Assembly (NCBI GenBank): GCA_920105625.2 | Contig: OV050030.1 | Location: 70,221,611 to 70,285,610 of the forward strand | Length of the DNA stretch: 64,000 nucleotides | Direction of reading: 5' to 3' | Origin: Clusia tigrina | Lineage: Eukaryota; Arthropoda; Insecta; Diptera; Clusiidae | In this document: positions 39,680 through 48,610 of the stretch, in pieces | Position numbering within the stretch: position 1 is the first letter of the stretch | Layout: each line of letters opens with the position of its first letter | Notes under the pieces: generated by a model | What the model was told of the DNA's origin: nothing | Database searches by the model: none | The model's input: only the letters and a program-made list of their open reading frames with translations | Program-made: the position numbers and the translations under genes

Positions 39680-40086
39680 TAATGAAAGTTTACATTTATT
39701 TCTGCACTTCAAACAGTCAGTACATTTTCTTAAATCAATATACAATTTTTCTTCTTTCTTTTCTTTTTTTTTTAAATTCGCCTTATTTTATACTTCGGGT
39801 TTTTTTTATTTCTTTTTTTTCATATTCTTTTCCTTTTGTTTTTTCTTTTCTTTATGTTTTTTTTTCCTTTTTTGTTTTTGAATCTTGTTTTTTTTTTCTT
39901 TGTTTCTTTTTCTTTTTCTTTTCTTTACTTCGACTTTTTTTCAGTTTTTTGTTTTTCTCTTTTGTTCTATTATACTTTCCCCTTTTTATTTTTGGTCTTT
40001 CATCGACTCTTTTCTCACTGGCGTACAATACATTTTATTCTCATACTTAAATCTTATCTTCCGCTATGATATTTAAATCTAAAATC
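39680..40086 (-). other. A-rich post-env segment (inner copy)
   Basis: About 250 bp of almost pure A/G-biased sense strand (T/C on the plus strand), then the conserved block at 39990-40024. Plus-strand ORFs here are Phe-rich artefacts of the T tract. Confidence 0.75.
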
Positions 40087-41919
40087 TTACGTTATAACCT
40101 CCGCTAACTGATTATCCGGTTGTCGGCTGCCGTTGTCGGTATGGTTGTTGTGTTGCGCCGTTGGTGTGGTTGATTCGAGTCTTTGAAGGGCCGCCACTAT
40201 CTTGCACCATTTTTTCGAAATGAGCGTCGTCACCATCACTACCACCAGGATGAGGCCAGCTATACTGACTACCCCTCCCTTCATCCAGGTGTGCACTATC
40301 TCACAGAAATTGGTGAGGTGTGACACCCTTTCCACATCTTCTGCCCCCTTAACCAACTCGTTGATTGCTCTGCTGTTTGTTGTGAGAGTTTTTCGTAGAT
40401 TCTTGAAATGCATGAGTGAGACCGTGTTCGGTGTTGTGCGCGTGTGGCCAGAATCACCTCGTTTATAATTTTCCAGCAGCTCCTGCAGCTTCGTCTTTAA
40501 ACGGTTTGTTCCCATGACAGACGTTGAAAACTTAAATCGTGACTCTTCTTGACTTTTATGGACCAACATTATCCCTTTGCCAATCACCCTGCAGCCAGCT
40601 TCGATGGTCATAAACCCGGTGTTTACCAATTCCAACCGTGTGGTTTCGTCTGAGCACACCGCCGTGAAAATCACCTGGTCGTCAAAATGGTAGAGCCATT
40701 TGTTTACAGTCCTGGTAGCTACCAGAATTCCTCCCGTAGCTGGAATGGCTACGTGATCGCATTGGTCTTGCTCATGTTTCAAGACTTCTATCTCGCAGTA
40801 ATCGCTTGCTCGCGTAATTACTTTTCCGGGATGGTAGCATAAACGTCTTGTTGTGCCCACCTCTCGACATTTCCCTTCGTCCTCTATTGATAGGCCAATG
40901 TAGTGTTCTTGAGCCTGGCTTGCCGCTGTAATCATATCTTGTCTGTAATCATATCTTGTCTTCGGCAGCACGCACCAATCTGGGTTTAGTCTCTTGGGTA
41001 TTGGGTACACTTTGTGCATTGTAAATACCTCCAGTAACGGCACTGGAATCTTTATGACTATTTTTAACCCGTTCTCCGCCTCTTCTGTTCGGACCTCGGC
41101 TAGTTCATAGAACCGCTCCGGTGCCTCGCTGTACCATGAAATTCCTTTCATTGACATTGGTGCTGCCTTGAGCAATTCATCAGACGTCAGGAACAATGGG
41201 TGTAGTTTGCCATGTAATAAATCATCGAGCACCACTATTTCCGTTTGCTGTTGGTCCTGGAACCTCATCATTTCTTCAGAAACAACTTTTCCCAACATGA
41301 AAGATTCTGCCAAGTTCACCTCTGCTTCCTCTTGTCTCTTTCCAATGCCTTCCAATGCCAAGTGCATCTCTTCCAGCTCTTGGAAAGTCTTATTTACTGC
41401 TTCGTGAAGGCCCTGGTAACCTGCTCTCATCACAGTCACCTCTTTTCCCAGCAATGACAACGTCTTTGACTGCTTTCTCTCAAGGACCCGCAAGTGACCA
41501 TAAATCCGATCTGAATCTTGGTGGTCCATCGTACCGATTGCCCATTTGAGCACTTCACCGCCAACATCTATTAGCGACCGGCGTTTCCTTCCTTTCAGAG
41601 ACAATGTCTTCTCCTTTTCCAAGAATCTTCTCGTTATAGCTTCTATCTCCAAAATCGAAGAATCGCATCTTCGTTTCAGCTCGGTCCCGCTGGCCGCTGC
41701 ATGCCTCTCACACAACCTTCTGGTTGTCTCCTGTATTCCTTTGAATTGCTCAACAATAATTTTCAGCTCCGTTCGTGGAAACTCTGTTACAACCACCCAA
41801 AAATCCTTGGCGAACCATACATCTCCAGTCTTCTCCATTAATACATCTGTCTCCGGTAGTTTATCCAACCGCACCTCCGCATGTACCCTGTCGGTGACCG
41901 CCATCAACAGCACTAACAT
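40087..41919 (-). CDS. env: fusion-type envelope glycoprotein, intact
   Basis: 610 codons from ATG 41919. Residues 1-15 form a short hydrophobic leader. A furin-type site (KGRKRRS) lies at about residue 136, followed by a fusion-peptide-like segment (LIDVGGEVLKWAIG) and heptad-rich helices. Cys-rich ectodomain residues follow, and a single membrane span (VSIAGLILVVVMVTTLI) near residues 540-560 with a basic cytoplasmic start (SKKWCK). This layout matches the F-type envelope proteins shared by baculoviruses and insect errantiviruses, which drive low-pH membrane fusion. The length is normal for the family. It is the best preserved env in the window. Confidence 0.9.
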   Translation of the reverse strand: MLVLLMAVTDRVHAEVRLDKLPETDVLMEKTGDVWFAKDFWVVVTEFPRTELKIIVEQFKGIQETTRRLCERHAAASGTELKRRCDSSILEIEAITRRFLEKEKTLSLKGRKRRSLIDVGGEVLKWAIGTMDHQDSDRIYGHLRVLERKQSKTLSLLGKEVTVMRAGYQGLHEAVNKTFQELEEMHLALEGIGKRQEEAEVNLAESFMLGKVVSEEMMRFQDQQQTEIVVLDDLLHGKLHPLFLTSDELLKAAPMSMKGISWYSEAPERFYELAEVRTEEAENGLKIVIKIPVPLLEVFTMHKVYPIPKRLNPDWCVLPKTRYDYRQDMITAASQAQEHYIGLSIEDEGKCREVGTTRRLCYHPGKVITRASDYCEIEVLKHEQDQCDHVAIPATGGILVATRTVNKWLYHFDDQVIFTAVCSDETTRLELVNTGFMTIEAGCRVIGKGIMLVHKSQEESRFKFSTSVMGTNRLKTKLQELLENYKRGDSGHTRTTPNTVSLMHFKNLRKTLTTNSRAINELVKGAEDVERVSHLTNFCEIVHTWMKGGVVSIAGLILVVVMVTTLISKKWCKIVAALQRLESTTPTAQHNNHTDNGSRQPDNQLAEVIT

Positions 41920-41921
41920 AA

Positions 41922-41936
41922 TCTACAAAATGATAA
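41922..41936 (-). promoter_or_regulatory. possible splice acceptor for env mRNA
   Basis: Minus-strand TTTTATCATTTTGTAG ends 3 nt before the env ATG. Env of errantiviruses is made from a spliced subgenomic mRNA, so an acceptor here is expected. No matching donor was identified. Confidence 0.4.
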
Positions 41937-42014
41937 AATTTTACACTAAATATGACATATCTCAGACTAAAGAACATATATACAATATTCTCCTTATAAA
42001 TTGCTTAGCTTACA

Positions 42015-42108
42015 ATTGAATGCTACATCATTCAATTCTCCGTCCACTCGTCTTCCCCCCTTACATTCTCGGATTACTATCGTATCCCAGAGGAAAAGAG
42101 GACTGGAC
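42015..42108 (-). other. conserved foldable element in pol-env spacer (inner copy)
   Basis: Stems ATTGAATG/CATTCAAT (42015-42036) and GTCCACTC/GACTGGAC (42042-42049 with 42101-42108, one mismatch). Counterpart of 36967-37061. Confidence 0.55.
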
Positions 42109-42638
42109 TATGTTTATTGCCATATATTGCATTAGTTCCGCTTTGACTAATTTTTCAAGCTCTTTTCAATACGTGAGTTATCACTCATTCTAGCTTCGAA
42201 CCAAATTATTAATCCTCCGACAAAATTAGATTATAAAAAATAATCCCATTTGTGTCAAAACTTTGTCCATTGCATGACTATATCTTTCAAAGCAAACAAT
42301 TTTTATTTAAATTTACTTCTAGCCTGATATGTATATATCCATTAACGATCGTCTCTTCCTAGATCGCATATGGCTACATACACATATTCAAAGCAATATC
42401 TTATTCACTATCTTATACTATTTTCCTAAATTATGCCTTTCTTCATTTATCTATACAATAAATTCCTAACTAATAACTTTCTATATCTATCTAACCCGCT
42501 GCAAAGTCTGCAACCTCCTAAATTCTAATTACCCGTCTTCATATACTTGACCACATCATAAAAATATCTGCTTGTTCAAATATATATCCGAACACCTACT
42601 CAATACCTAGTACCCCATACCTGAAATTTGGTCGTAGG
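42109..42638. other. pol-env spacer, left part (inner copy)
   Basis: AT-rich DNA homologous to the outer spacer up to about 42390, then unmatched. No ORF. Confidence 0.5.
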
Positions 42639-42868
42639 GTGCTCATCTTTCTCTTAGCCGAACCTGCCCACTACATTATGACCCGATTATCGCTGGCCGA
42701 TTTGAGAACATGTCTCGGCAATTTAGTTCAGCTATTTTTGGTTAACTTTTTACGTTACTCTGTTGAAATATCGGTATTTATTCTGTCCGCTAACTCGGTA
42801 TTTTGTTTTATTTTGTTGAAATGTGCCTTCTTAGCACATTTCCGAAAACAGACCGTTTATTGGTTTAC

Positions 42869-42900
42869 TATAAAACCGTGCTTCTGCACTGAATTTCAGC
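42869..42900 (+). promoter_or_regulatory. antisense core promoter (TATA and initiator)
   Basis: TATAAAA at 42869-42875 and TTCAGCA-type initiator with its A at 42898, a spacing of 29 bp, which is the canonical insect TATA-to-start distance. It lies 55 bp upstream of the ATG of the plus-strand ORF and points against the retroelement's own genes. Confidence 0.6.
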
Positions 42901-42923
42901 ACAGTCAAACTTCACCAACTACC

Positions 42924-43310
42924 ATGAATTTCAAACTTGGACAAAGTATGTTGGACTTCAAGCAGGTGACCAAAACCCTGCTAGAAGAGTCGGCGCCCCT
43001 GGTACACCCCGCTTGCTCTGCACTAAGCATTGCAGAACACCGCCGCCTAATGGATCTAACCCCCGGCTCCTACATGCCCACCTACGCCATCCTCTACAAC
43101 TATCTAAAGGAGATTGACAGCCAATGGGATTATCCTGAGGCAGTGGACGCCTGCTGGAAACTCCTGCTTACGTCAAGACTCAAACCAGGCGAACCAGGAG
43201 TCGAGAGAGTGCTCGGGCAACTCCTAGTTGTGCTGCACCGGGCGCACGAAATGACCGTGCCCGGATTCCCACCCGGGAATCCAATCGTAATCAACAAATT
43301 TTTCCCTTAA
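42924..43310 (+). CDS. antisense accessory ORF of the provirus, unknown function
   Basis: 128 codons on the strand opposite to gag-pol-env, in the spacer between pol and env. The ATG has a good context (ACCATGA). The third codon positions are strongly C/G-rich, unlike the AT-rich spacer, and the ORF covers nearly the whole GC-rich island, which argues for real coding. The predicted protein is about 14 kDa, soluble, mostly helix-friendly, with several Trp/Tyr (QWDYPEAVDACWKLLL) and a Pro/Gly-rich end. It has no signal peptide, membrane span or zinc motif. I do not recognise the family. A TATA box and initiator precede it, and AATAAA signals overlap and follow the stop. It could be a captured host or viral gene. 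Confidence 0.65.
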   Translation: MNFKLGQSMLDFKQVTKTLLEESAPLVHPACSALSIAEHRRLMDLTPGSYMPTYAILYNYLKEIDSQWDYPEAVDACWKLLLTSRLKPGEPGVERVLGQLLVVLHRAHEMTVPGFPPGNPIVINKFFP

Positions 43311-43328
43311 TAAAATAAACTGAATAAA
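43309..43328 (+). terminator. poly(A) signals of the antisense gene
   Basis: AATAAA occurs at 43309-43314 (overlapping the stop codon), 43314-43319 and 43323-43328 on the plus strand. Confidence 0.55.
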
Positions 43329-43624
43329 AAATAAAAATCATATAAAAAAAACTGTCTTACTATCTTATTTTATTTTTTAATTACGTGCAATATTTATCAT
43401 TTAATATTTTAAAAAAAATATTTTTCCCTACTGTGCTTCGTTCGACCATAGTGCATAATAAGCATTTTTATTACGTCAACTTTAATCGCTCGATTTTAAG
43501 TGGCACACTTCTACTGGCCTTGACTTTGAAAATCGGAGCTATGTGTGTTATTTGATACACACACGTACATGTTTACGTTGTTATTCTTGTGTTTACACTT
43601 GTAAAACACTGCTGACACATGTCT

Positions 43625-46162
43625 TTAGTTGTGTGGTCTAATGTGGAATAATTTCAACAAATTATTATGTAGCTTTTTATTTTTGCCCTTAATCGTTACG
43701 ACCGTTGTAACTGGGCTTTTGATCTCTGCTACTACATAGGGACCTATCCACACAGGTGAGAATTTGTTTCTCCTAGCCTGATTCTTCATTAGTACTTGAT
43801 CACCCACATGAAAAACTACTGGGTTTAGTACCTTGTTATAGGCTTCCCTGGCCACTCGCTTAGCATATTCCTGGTTTTCTCTAACCAATTCGTGCGCTCT
43901 TTGTAACTGATACTTTTGCACTTTATTCGGGTCATCAGCATTGTATACAGGCCCACATTTGCGCTTCAAATTCGCTGGCATGTTGAAGTCAAACCCGTAG
44001 AGTGTTCTAAACGGAGTTTGCTTCGTTGATACATGCACAGTATTGTTGTGTACATGCATTGCAGTGGTTAACCATTGATCCCAATTCGAGCCGTCTTCTT
44101 TGGCAAAACTGCGCAAGTACTCGGCCAGAGGTCGATGACTACGTTCCAATGAGCCATTCGCCTGTGGATGATATGGTGTTATGTGTAACTTCTTGATTCC
44201 CAGCATTTTACACGTTTCTGAGAATAGTTTTGATACGAAATTTGAACCATTGTCGGTTATCAAAACCTTAGGTATGTTGTAACGTGCTATAATTTCATCA
44301 AAGAATGCTTTGGCTACCGTACCTGCTTCCGCATCAGGTATAGCCACGCACGCCATATACTTTGAGAAATCATCTTGGAACGTCAAGATGTATTTATTGC
44401 CCGAAACAGTCTCCGGTAAAATACCTACAATATCCATATGAACCTTATCAAATGGTTGCTTTAGTGTGTCCGTTAACACCATGGGCATCTTTGTTAGCCT
44501 TGAACTTTTGTTGGCCTGGCACTTTGGGCAACTTCTTACATATTTTTTTATGTCCTTGAGCATACCTTTCCATCCGTATACTCGCCTAATTCTGTCATGG
44601 GTTTTCCAGAATCCCTGGTGTCCACCTAGAGGTGAATCATGGAAACCCTTTAACACAGCCTGTATATCTTTTCTATCCTCCAGCCATTCCACATTACTGG
44701 CTGTTTGTTCATTAGCAGCGTCACCTGCATTGCTAACATTTCTTGTTGCATCAGTTTTACCTTCTAGAATTCTCTCGGCCTTCTCCTTATCTGACCGAGC
44801 CTTGGCCCTCGTTTGCACTACTGATACCTTCAGTGCCTGAGGTACTCTGCTGAGTGCATCCGCATTCAGATTCTTTTTCCCAGGTTTGTATATGATTTCA
44901 AAATCATACTCAGACAATTTGTGTCTGAACCTAGCTAGCCTAGACGTTTGGTCTTTCAAATTGGCTATGCCTCTCAACGGCTGGTGATCAGTGTATATCC
45001 TGAATGGGCGTCCTAGCAGATATGCCCTAAAATTCTTGGTAGCCCATACTATGGCTAGAAATTCCTTTTCTATTGTGGAGTATCTCTTCTCCGTGTCGCT
45101 AAGCGCTCTGCTTGCGAATGCTATTGGTCGGTCATTCCCGACTTCCCCTTGTGACAATACTGCCACTAATGCTTCATTGCTAGCATCAGTGGTCAACAAA
45201 AAAGTTTGCTCAAAGTCGGGGTATGCCAAAATTGGTGGCGAGCTAATTATTTCTTTTAGCCTCTCGAATGCTTGCTGACATCTCTCTGTCCATTCGAACT
45301 TTGCATCTTTTAGTAGCAACTTATTAATGGGCAAAGCAATTCCGGCTAGTCCTTCCACGAACTTTCTATAATAGTTCACTAGTCCTAGGAATGCTTGCAC
45401 TTCTTTTCTGTTTCTTGGAACCGCTAAATTTCTAACGCATTCCACCTTCTGCGGGTCAGGCAGTGCTCCTGCTTCTGAGCAACGATGCCACCCTAAATAA
45501 ACCACCTCTCTTCGTAAAAATTGACACTTCTCCGTGTTCAATTTCAAGTTGTGTTCTCGTAATTTCTGGAGCACCTTGCGCAAGCGTTGCGAGTGCTGCT
45601 GCAAGTTCTTCCCATAAACTACAATATCATCGAGATACACGAAACAATCTAACCCTTGTAAGCCTGTTAGCACATGGTTCATTAGCCGTTGGAAAGTAGC
45701 CGGTGCTCCTGTTAATACAAACGGCATTCTATTGAACTCGTAATGGCCTAAACCGGTGCTGAACGCGGTTTTCTGCTTATCTTGGGTATCCACCAGAACT
45801 TGGTGGTAGCCACTCGCTAAATCAAGTGTAGAAAAATATCTACTGTGTCCCAATTGATCCAGAATCTCTTCTATCCTTGGTATCGGGAACACCTGCTTGA
45901 TAGTGGCGTCGTTAAATTTCCTAAAATCGACGACCATTCTCCACTTCTTCTGACCCTGCGCACCTCCCTTCTTTGGTACCAAAATTATTGGTGAGTTCCC
46001 AAGCGAGATACTCGGTGAAATGATGTTATCTTTTAACATTCCCTGCACTTGCCTATTTACCTCATCTTTGTGAGCCTGTGGCAACCTGTATTGCTTCTGG
46101 TTAATCGGTGCTTGATCCACCCTAGTAGGTATTTCACGCTCTACCTCTGGTGTATATGTCAA
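43625..46162 (-). CDS. pol: Pol polyprotein: RT, RNase H, integrase
   Basis: 845 open codons, cut from the upstream linker by a single TAG (46163-46165). The codon after it is TTG, so this is not an independent start. RT: SPIILVPKK, FSTLDLASGYHQ, GAPATFQRLMN, VYLDDIVVYG. RNase H: TTDASNEALVAVL, ASRALSDTE, IYTDHQPL. Integrase: GGHQGFWKTH and CPKCQ zinc ligands, VHMDIVG, ITDNGSNF and GSLERSH for the catalytic triad, and a GPY-type C-terminus. All catalytic residues are present. Apart from the TAG this is a complete Ty3/Gypsy pol. Confidence 0.9.
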   Translation of the reverse strand: MTYTPEVEREIPTRVDQAPINQKQYRLPQAHKDEVNRQVQGMLKDNIISPSISLGNSPIILVPKKGGAQGQKKWRMVVDFRKFNDATIKQVFPIPRIEEILDQLGHSRYFSTLDLASGYHQVLVDTQDKQKTAFSTGLGHYEFNRMPFVLTGAPATFQRLMNHVLTGLQGLDCFVYLDDIVVYGKNLQQHSQRLRKVLQKLREHNLKLNTEKCQFLRREVVYLGWHRCSEAGALPDPQKVECVRNLAVPRNRKEVQAFLGLVNYYRKFVEGLAGIALPINKLLLKDAKFEWTERCQQAFERLKEIISSPPILAYPDFEQTFLLTTDASNEALVAVLSQGEVGNDRPIAFASRALSDTEKRYSTIEKEFLAIVWATKNFRAYLLGRPFRIYTDHQPLRGIANLKDQTSRLARFRHKLSEYDFEIIYKPGKKNLNADALSRVPQALKVSVVQTRAKARSDKEKAERILEGKTDATRNVSNAGDAANEQTASNVEWLEDRKDIQAVLKGFHDSPLGGHQGFWKTHDRIRRVYGWKGMLKDIKKYVRSCPKCQANKSSRLTKMPMVLTDTLKQPFDKVHMDIVGILPETVSGNKYILTFQDDFSKYMACVAIPDAEAGTVAKAFFDEIIARYNIPKVLITDNGSNFVSKLFSETCKMLGIKKLHITPYHPQANGSLERSHRPLAEYLRSFAKEDGSNWDQWLTTAMHVHNNTVHVSTKQTPFRTLYGFDFNMPANLKRKCGPVYNADDPNKVQKYQLQRAHELVRENQEYAKRVAREAYNKVLNPVVFHVGDQVLMKNQARRNKFSPVWIGPYVVAEIKSPVTTVVTIKGKNKKLHNNLLKLFHIRPHN

Positions 46163-46564
46163 CTAGTCTCCTTCCAGCAAAAATATGCCATGGAATGACG
46201 TACAAATGGCTTCTATTGATGCCTTCTCTTCTGAGTTTACGCTTGGCTCTAACTTCAATGATTCTAGCACTCTCTCCATTCTTTTCCTTATATCTACCTG
46301 CTTAATCTGATTAACCGTTCCATAATTCGGTTCCTTAAAATTATCGTAACTAGTGCACTTAGGTCTAAAATCCTCATCCATCAGGTAGTCCTTTTCTGAT
46401 GCGTTGAGTACGCAAGCGTACACCTTACCCTTGTCAACGTGCGTTATGGTTTCTCCCATATAGACGCCCTCCGCTCGCTGCTGTTTGTGCAAACCGTCCG
46501 AAGATTCGTGTTTACATCCATAGTAACTACTCTGGTTGACCTTGCGTTCACTACCTCTACACAA
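46163..46564 (-). CDS. pol: PR-RT linker of pol, ending in a TAG
   Basis: In the pol frame. EGVYMGETITHVDKGKVYACV is the usual linker after the protease in this group. The frame runs to GIFLLEGD and then the stop at 46163-46165, directly before LTYTPEVERE of the RT part. Its upstream end overlaps the protease ORF in another frame. Confidence 0.75.
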   Translation of the reverse strand: MCRGSERKVNQSSYYGCKHESSDGLHKQQRAEGVYMGETITHVDKGKVYACVLNASEKDYLMDEDFRPKCTSYDNFKEPNYGTVNQIKQVDIRKRMERVLESLKLEPSVNSEEKASIEAICTSFHGIFLLEGD

Positions 46565-47352
46565 TTCTTAACCCTATTCACGGTTCCTTCCTGCCATGAC
46601 TTTAATGGGAGAGTAAGGATTCTATTCTTATTATCATCATAAAATGATAACTGTTTTTCTAACGCATCCAGTATGGTGCGGCCCCAGAGATTATCGCGGC
46701 CAATTATCCCATCGGCCGGGATACCTTCCCTATCCAACTCAACTGCGTGCACTCTAAAACTCATTCCCTTAACTTTACTGTGCCCTATATTAAGTGACCC
46801 CAGTGTTCTGATGCAACCCCCAAACGCTCCATTAAGCGTTCTTACATCCTTTGGATCAACAACTAGTCCTTTCCGTAAAGCACTAGATTTTACGAGGCTA
46901 GTATCCGCCCCTGAATCTACCAAAAGCATTAGCTTTCCACTAACTGCCTCCTTGCAGGGTATCTCGATGAAAGCATCTCCTACCCTGCTTACAACGAAAC
47001 AACGACCTTTGGACGCGTATCTACCTCCTAACTCTTCCAATTTTCTCCTCCATGCACCGCAGTTATCCCTTACAATCCTATACTCCCTCAATATCACCGT
47101 TAATATCTTAACTACACATTCTCGTACCACGTACGCGGCGATTGGCTTATACTCTCTAACCTTATTAAAACTTAGTCTAAGTACTAGAATCATCACAGTT
47201 ACCCAAATCAATACGCAATCAACAATTTTCTCTCGGAGAGGCTCTTGCTCCTCCGTAACTTGAACCATTGTTCTTACGTTACTTGGTACGTGGTATTGGA
47301 GAGCCTCTTGCTCCTCCTTTTCCTGGACTGTACATCCTACATTACCAGTCAC
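46444..47352 (-). CDS. pol: aspartic protease of the provirus
   Basis: 302 open codons. The active site LLVDSGADTSLV is near residue 145, and the domain ends with DGIIGRDNLWG. It cleaves Gag and Pol. The frame differs by one nucleotide both from gag upstream and from pol downstream, and there is no ATG at its start (GTG), so it is expected to be made by frameshifting or to be joined to pol by a lost or gained base near 46480. The first 110 residues include a hydrophobic stretch (VLIWVTVMILVLRL). Confidence 0.8.
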   Translation of the reverse strand: MTGNVGCTVQEKEEQEALQYHVPSNVRTMVQVTEEQEPLREKIVDCVLIWVTVMILVLRLSFNKVREYKPIAAYVVRECVVKILTVILREYRIVRDNCGAWRRKLEELGGRYASKGRCFVVSRVGDAFIEIPCKEAVSGKLMLLVDSGADTSLVKSSALRKGLVVDPKDVRTLNGAFGGCIRTLGSLNIGHSKVKGMSFRVHAVELDREGIPADGIIGRDNLWGRTILDALEKQLSFYDDNKNRILTLPLKSWQEGTVNRVKNCVEVVNARSTRVVTMDVNTNLRTVCTNSSERRASIWEKP

Positions 47353-47365
47353 ACGTACCTCCGGC

Positions 47366-48610
47366 CTAACTGTTGCTTCCTTTCTTTTGGCTCAGATCAT
47401 ACAACTCGACTCCTGAGAACATGGGCACCACCTTCTCCACCGCATGAGCTACTTCCAGAATGCCCATTTTACTTCTATTTGCTTGCTTAAGTTTTGATGA
47501 TAAACTAGCGTTAACCTCTGTGGGGGTTTCCAGATTTTCTTCTCCCGAATCTGAGAGGTACTTAACCAGTGACGGACTCAAACTTATTAGTCTTCGACCG
47601 TTTGTTCCTATCGGCGAAATACTGTCCACTGTAATAGGACTTTCCTGTACCGTTACTGCTTCTGGCTCTTTTGGCGTATATCCCTTATTTTTATTAGTTA
47701 CCGGACGTTCTGGAGAAAGAGGCTCGACCCCGATTTCAGATGCTCCAAACAAAAATCCCGCTTCACTTTCTCCAGTCAATACTAATCTAGGCTTTACCAC
47801 ACGACCTATCCCTTCCGGAGTTAAATACTCCGGCCAGCGAACTTCAGGAGGCAATGTCAACACTGTCTGTGTAAATCCAGCCGATGCTGATTTTGATCTC
47901 TCCTTTCTATGTGGGTTGCTATTGGTCGCCCGTCCTCTTTTCAATCCTGCACACTCCTTCTCCAACAGCGCTGCTGCTTCCTCTGTTTCCGACAATCTCT
48001 GAGAAAGTTCCTTTACCTTATTCTCAAGATACTCTTTTTGTGCTCTCAAATCTTCTGTTTTCTCATGAAATTTGAACAACTTTTCTTCTGTCCTTTTTTG
48101 GATTGCCGTCAAGGCTTGATCCGCTACTTCTAATGGTGACACAGCGCCTCCGGCGTTCGCCTGCCTCCACAATTCCTGAGCTTCTTCCCTGCTCGTACTT
48201 GCTTCGAACTGGTCAACTATTTTCCCAGTAAACAGTTTCACCTCTGACTGTATTGATTTTAATCTGTTCCTTACTTCCTCGTCTGGCGAAACCAACCTCA
48301 CTGTTTGTTGCCCTAGTCCTTCTAATTCAGAACTAAATGTATCTGCCCATTCGTTGACCAGACTATTTATGTAGTCTGCGTATTTTTCCGCAAAATATTT
48401 TCCCTTGCCGTACTCAACTTCGTGAGGCAACAACAGTCCGTGATTATTGTTGAACTCTCTCCCCAGATCTTGCAACTGTGTTATTCGCTTGCGGTAATAC
48501 ACGTTGTCCTTACGTAACCTGCCGTCTTTCTTAAAGTTACGGACCAGCTTTTCAATTGTTTCGCCAATTTGTTCCTGTCTCAGCAGTAATCCTTGCGCTT
48601 CCTTCGTCAT
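47366..48610 (-). CDS. gag: Gag protein of the provirus
   Basis: 414 codons from the first ATG at 48610; a stop lies 12 codons upstream. The N-terminal half is helical and charged. Residues about 170-235 form a coiled coil rich in Glu/Lys/Leu heptads (EKTEDLRAQKEYLENKVKEL). The C-terminal part is Ser/Pro/Thr-rich without any CCHC knuckle, so RNA binding may rely on the basic segment KRGRATNSNPHRKERSK. The position next to protease and the length support Gag, although I see no strong sequence signature. Confidence 0.75.
   Translation of the reverse strand: MTKEAQGLLLRQEQIGETIEKLVRNFKKDGRLRKDNVYYRKRITQLQDLGREFNNNHGLLLPHEVEYGKGKYFAEKYADYINSLVNEWADTFSSELEGLGQQTVRLVSPDEEVRNRLKSIQSEVKLFTGKIVDQFEASTSREEAQELWRQANAGGAVSPLEVADQALTAIQKRTEEKLFKFHEKTEDLRAQKEYLENKVKELSQRLSETEEAAALLEKECAGLKRGRATNSNPHRKERSKSASAGFTQTVLTLPPEVRWPEYLTPEGIGRVVKPRLVLTGESEAGFLFGASEIGVEPLSPERPVTNKNKGYTPKEPEAVTVQESPITVDSISPIGTNGRRLISLSPSLVKYLSDSGEENLETPTEVNASLSSKLKQANRSKMGILEVAHAVEKVVPMFSGVELYDLSQKKGSNS

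Noticed and set aside
39666..40076. Plus-strand Phe-rich membrane-protein-like ORFs
   Set aside because: They are translations of a T-rich tract, the complement of the A-rich post-env segment, and no copy keeps the frame.
42639..42923. N-terminal extension of the antisense ORF
   Set aside because: The frame is open but begins at GTG, is AT-rich and hydrophobic, and lies mostly upstream of the TATA box and initiator. The ATG at 42924 is the better start.
46673..47263. 196-codon plus-strand ORF opposite protease
   Set aside because: It is a shadow of the minus-strand protease frame, with no promoter, no coding bias of its own and no motif.
47460..48002. 180-codon plus-strand ORF opposite gag
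   Set aside because: Shadow of the gag coding strand; same reasoning as for the one opposite protease.
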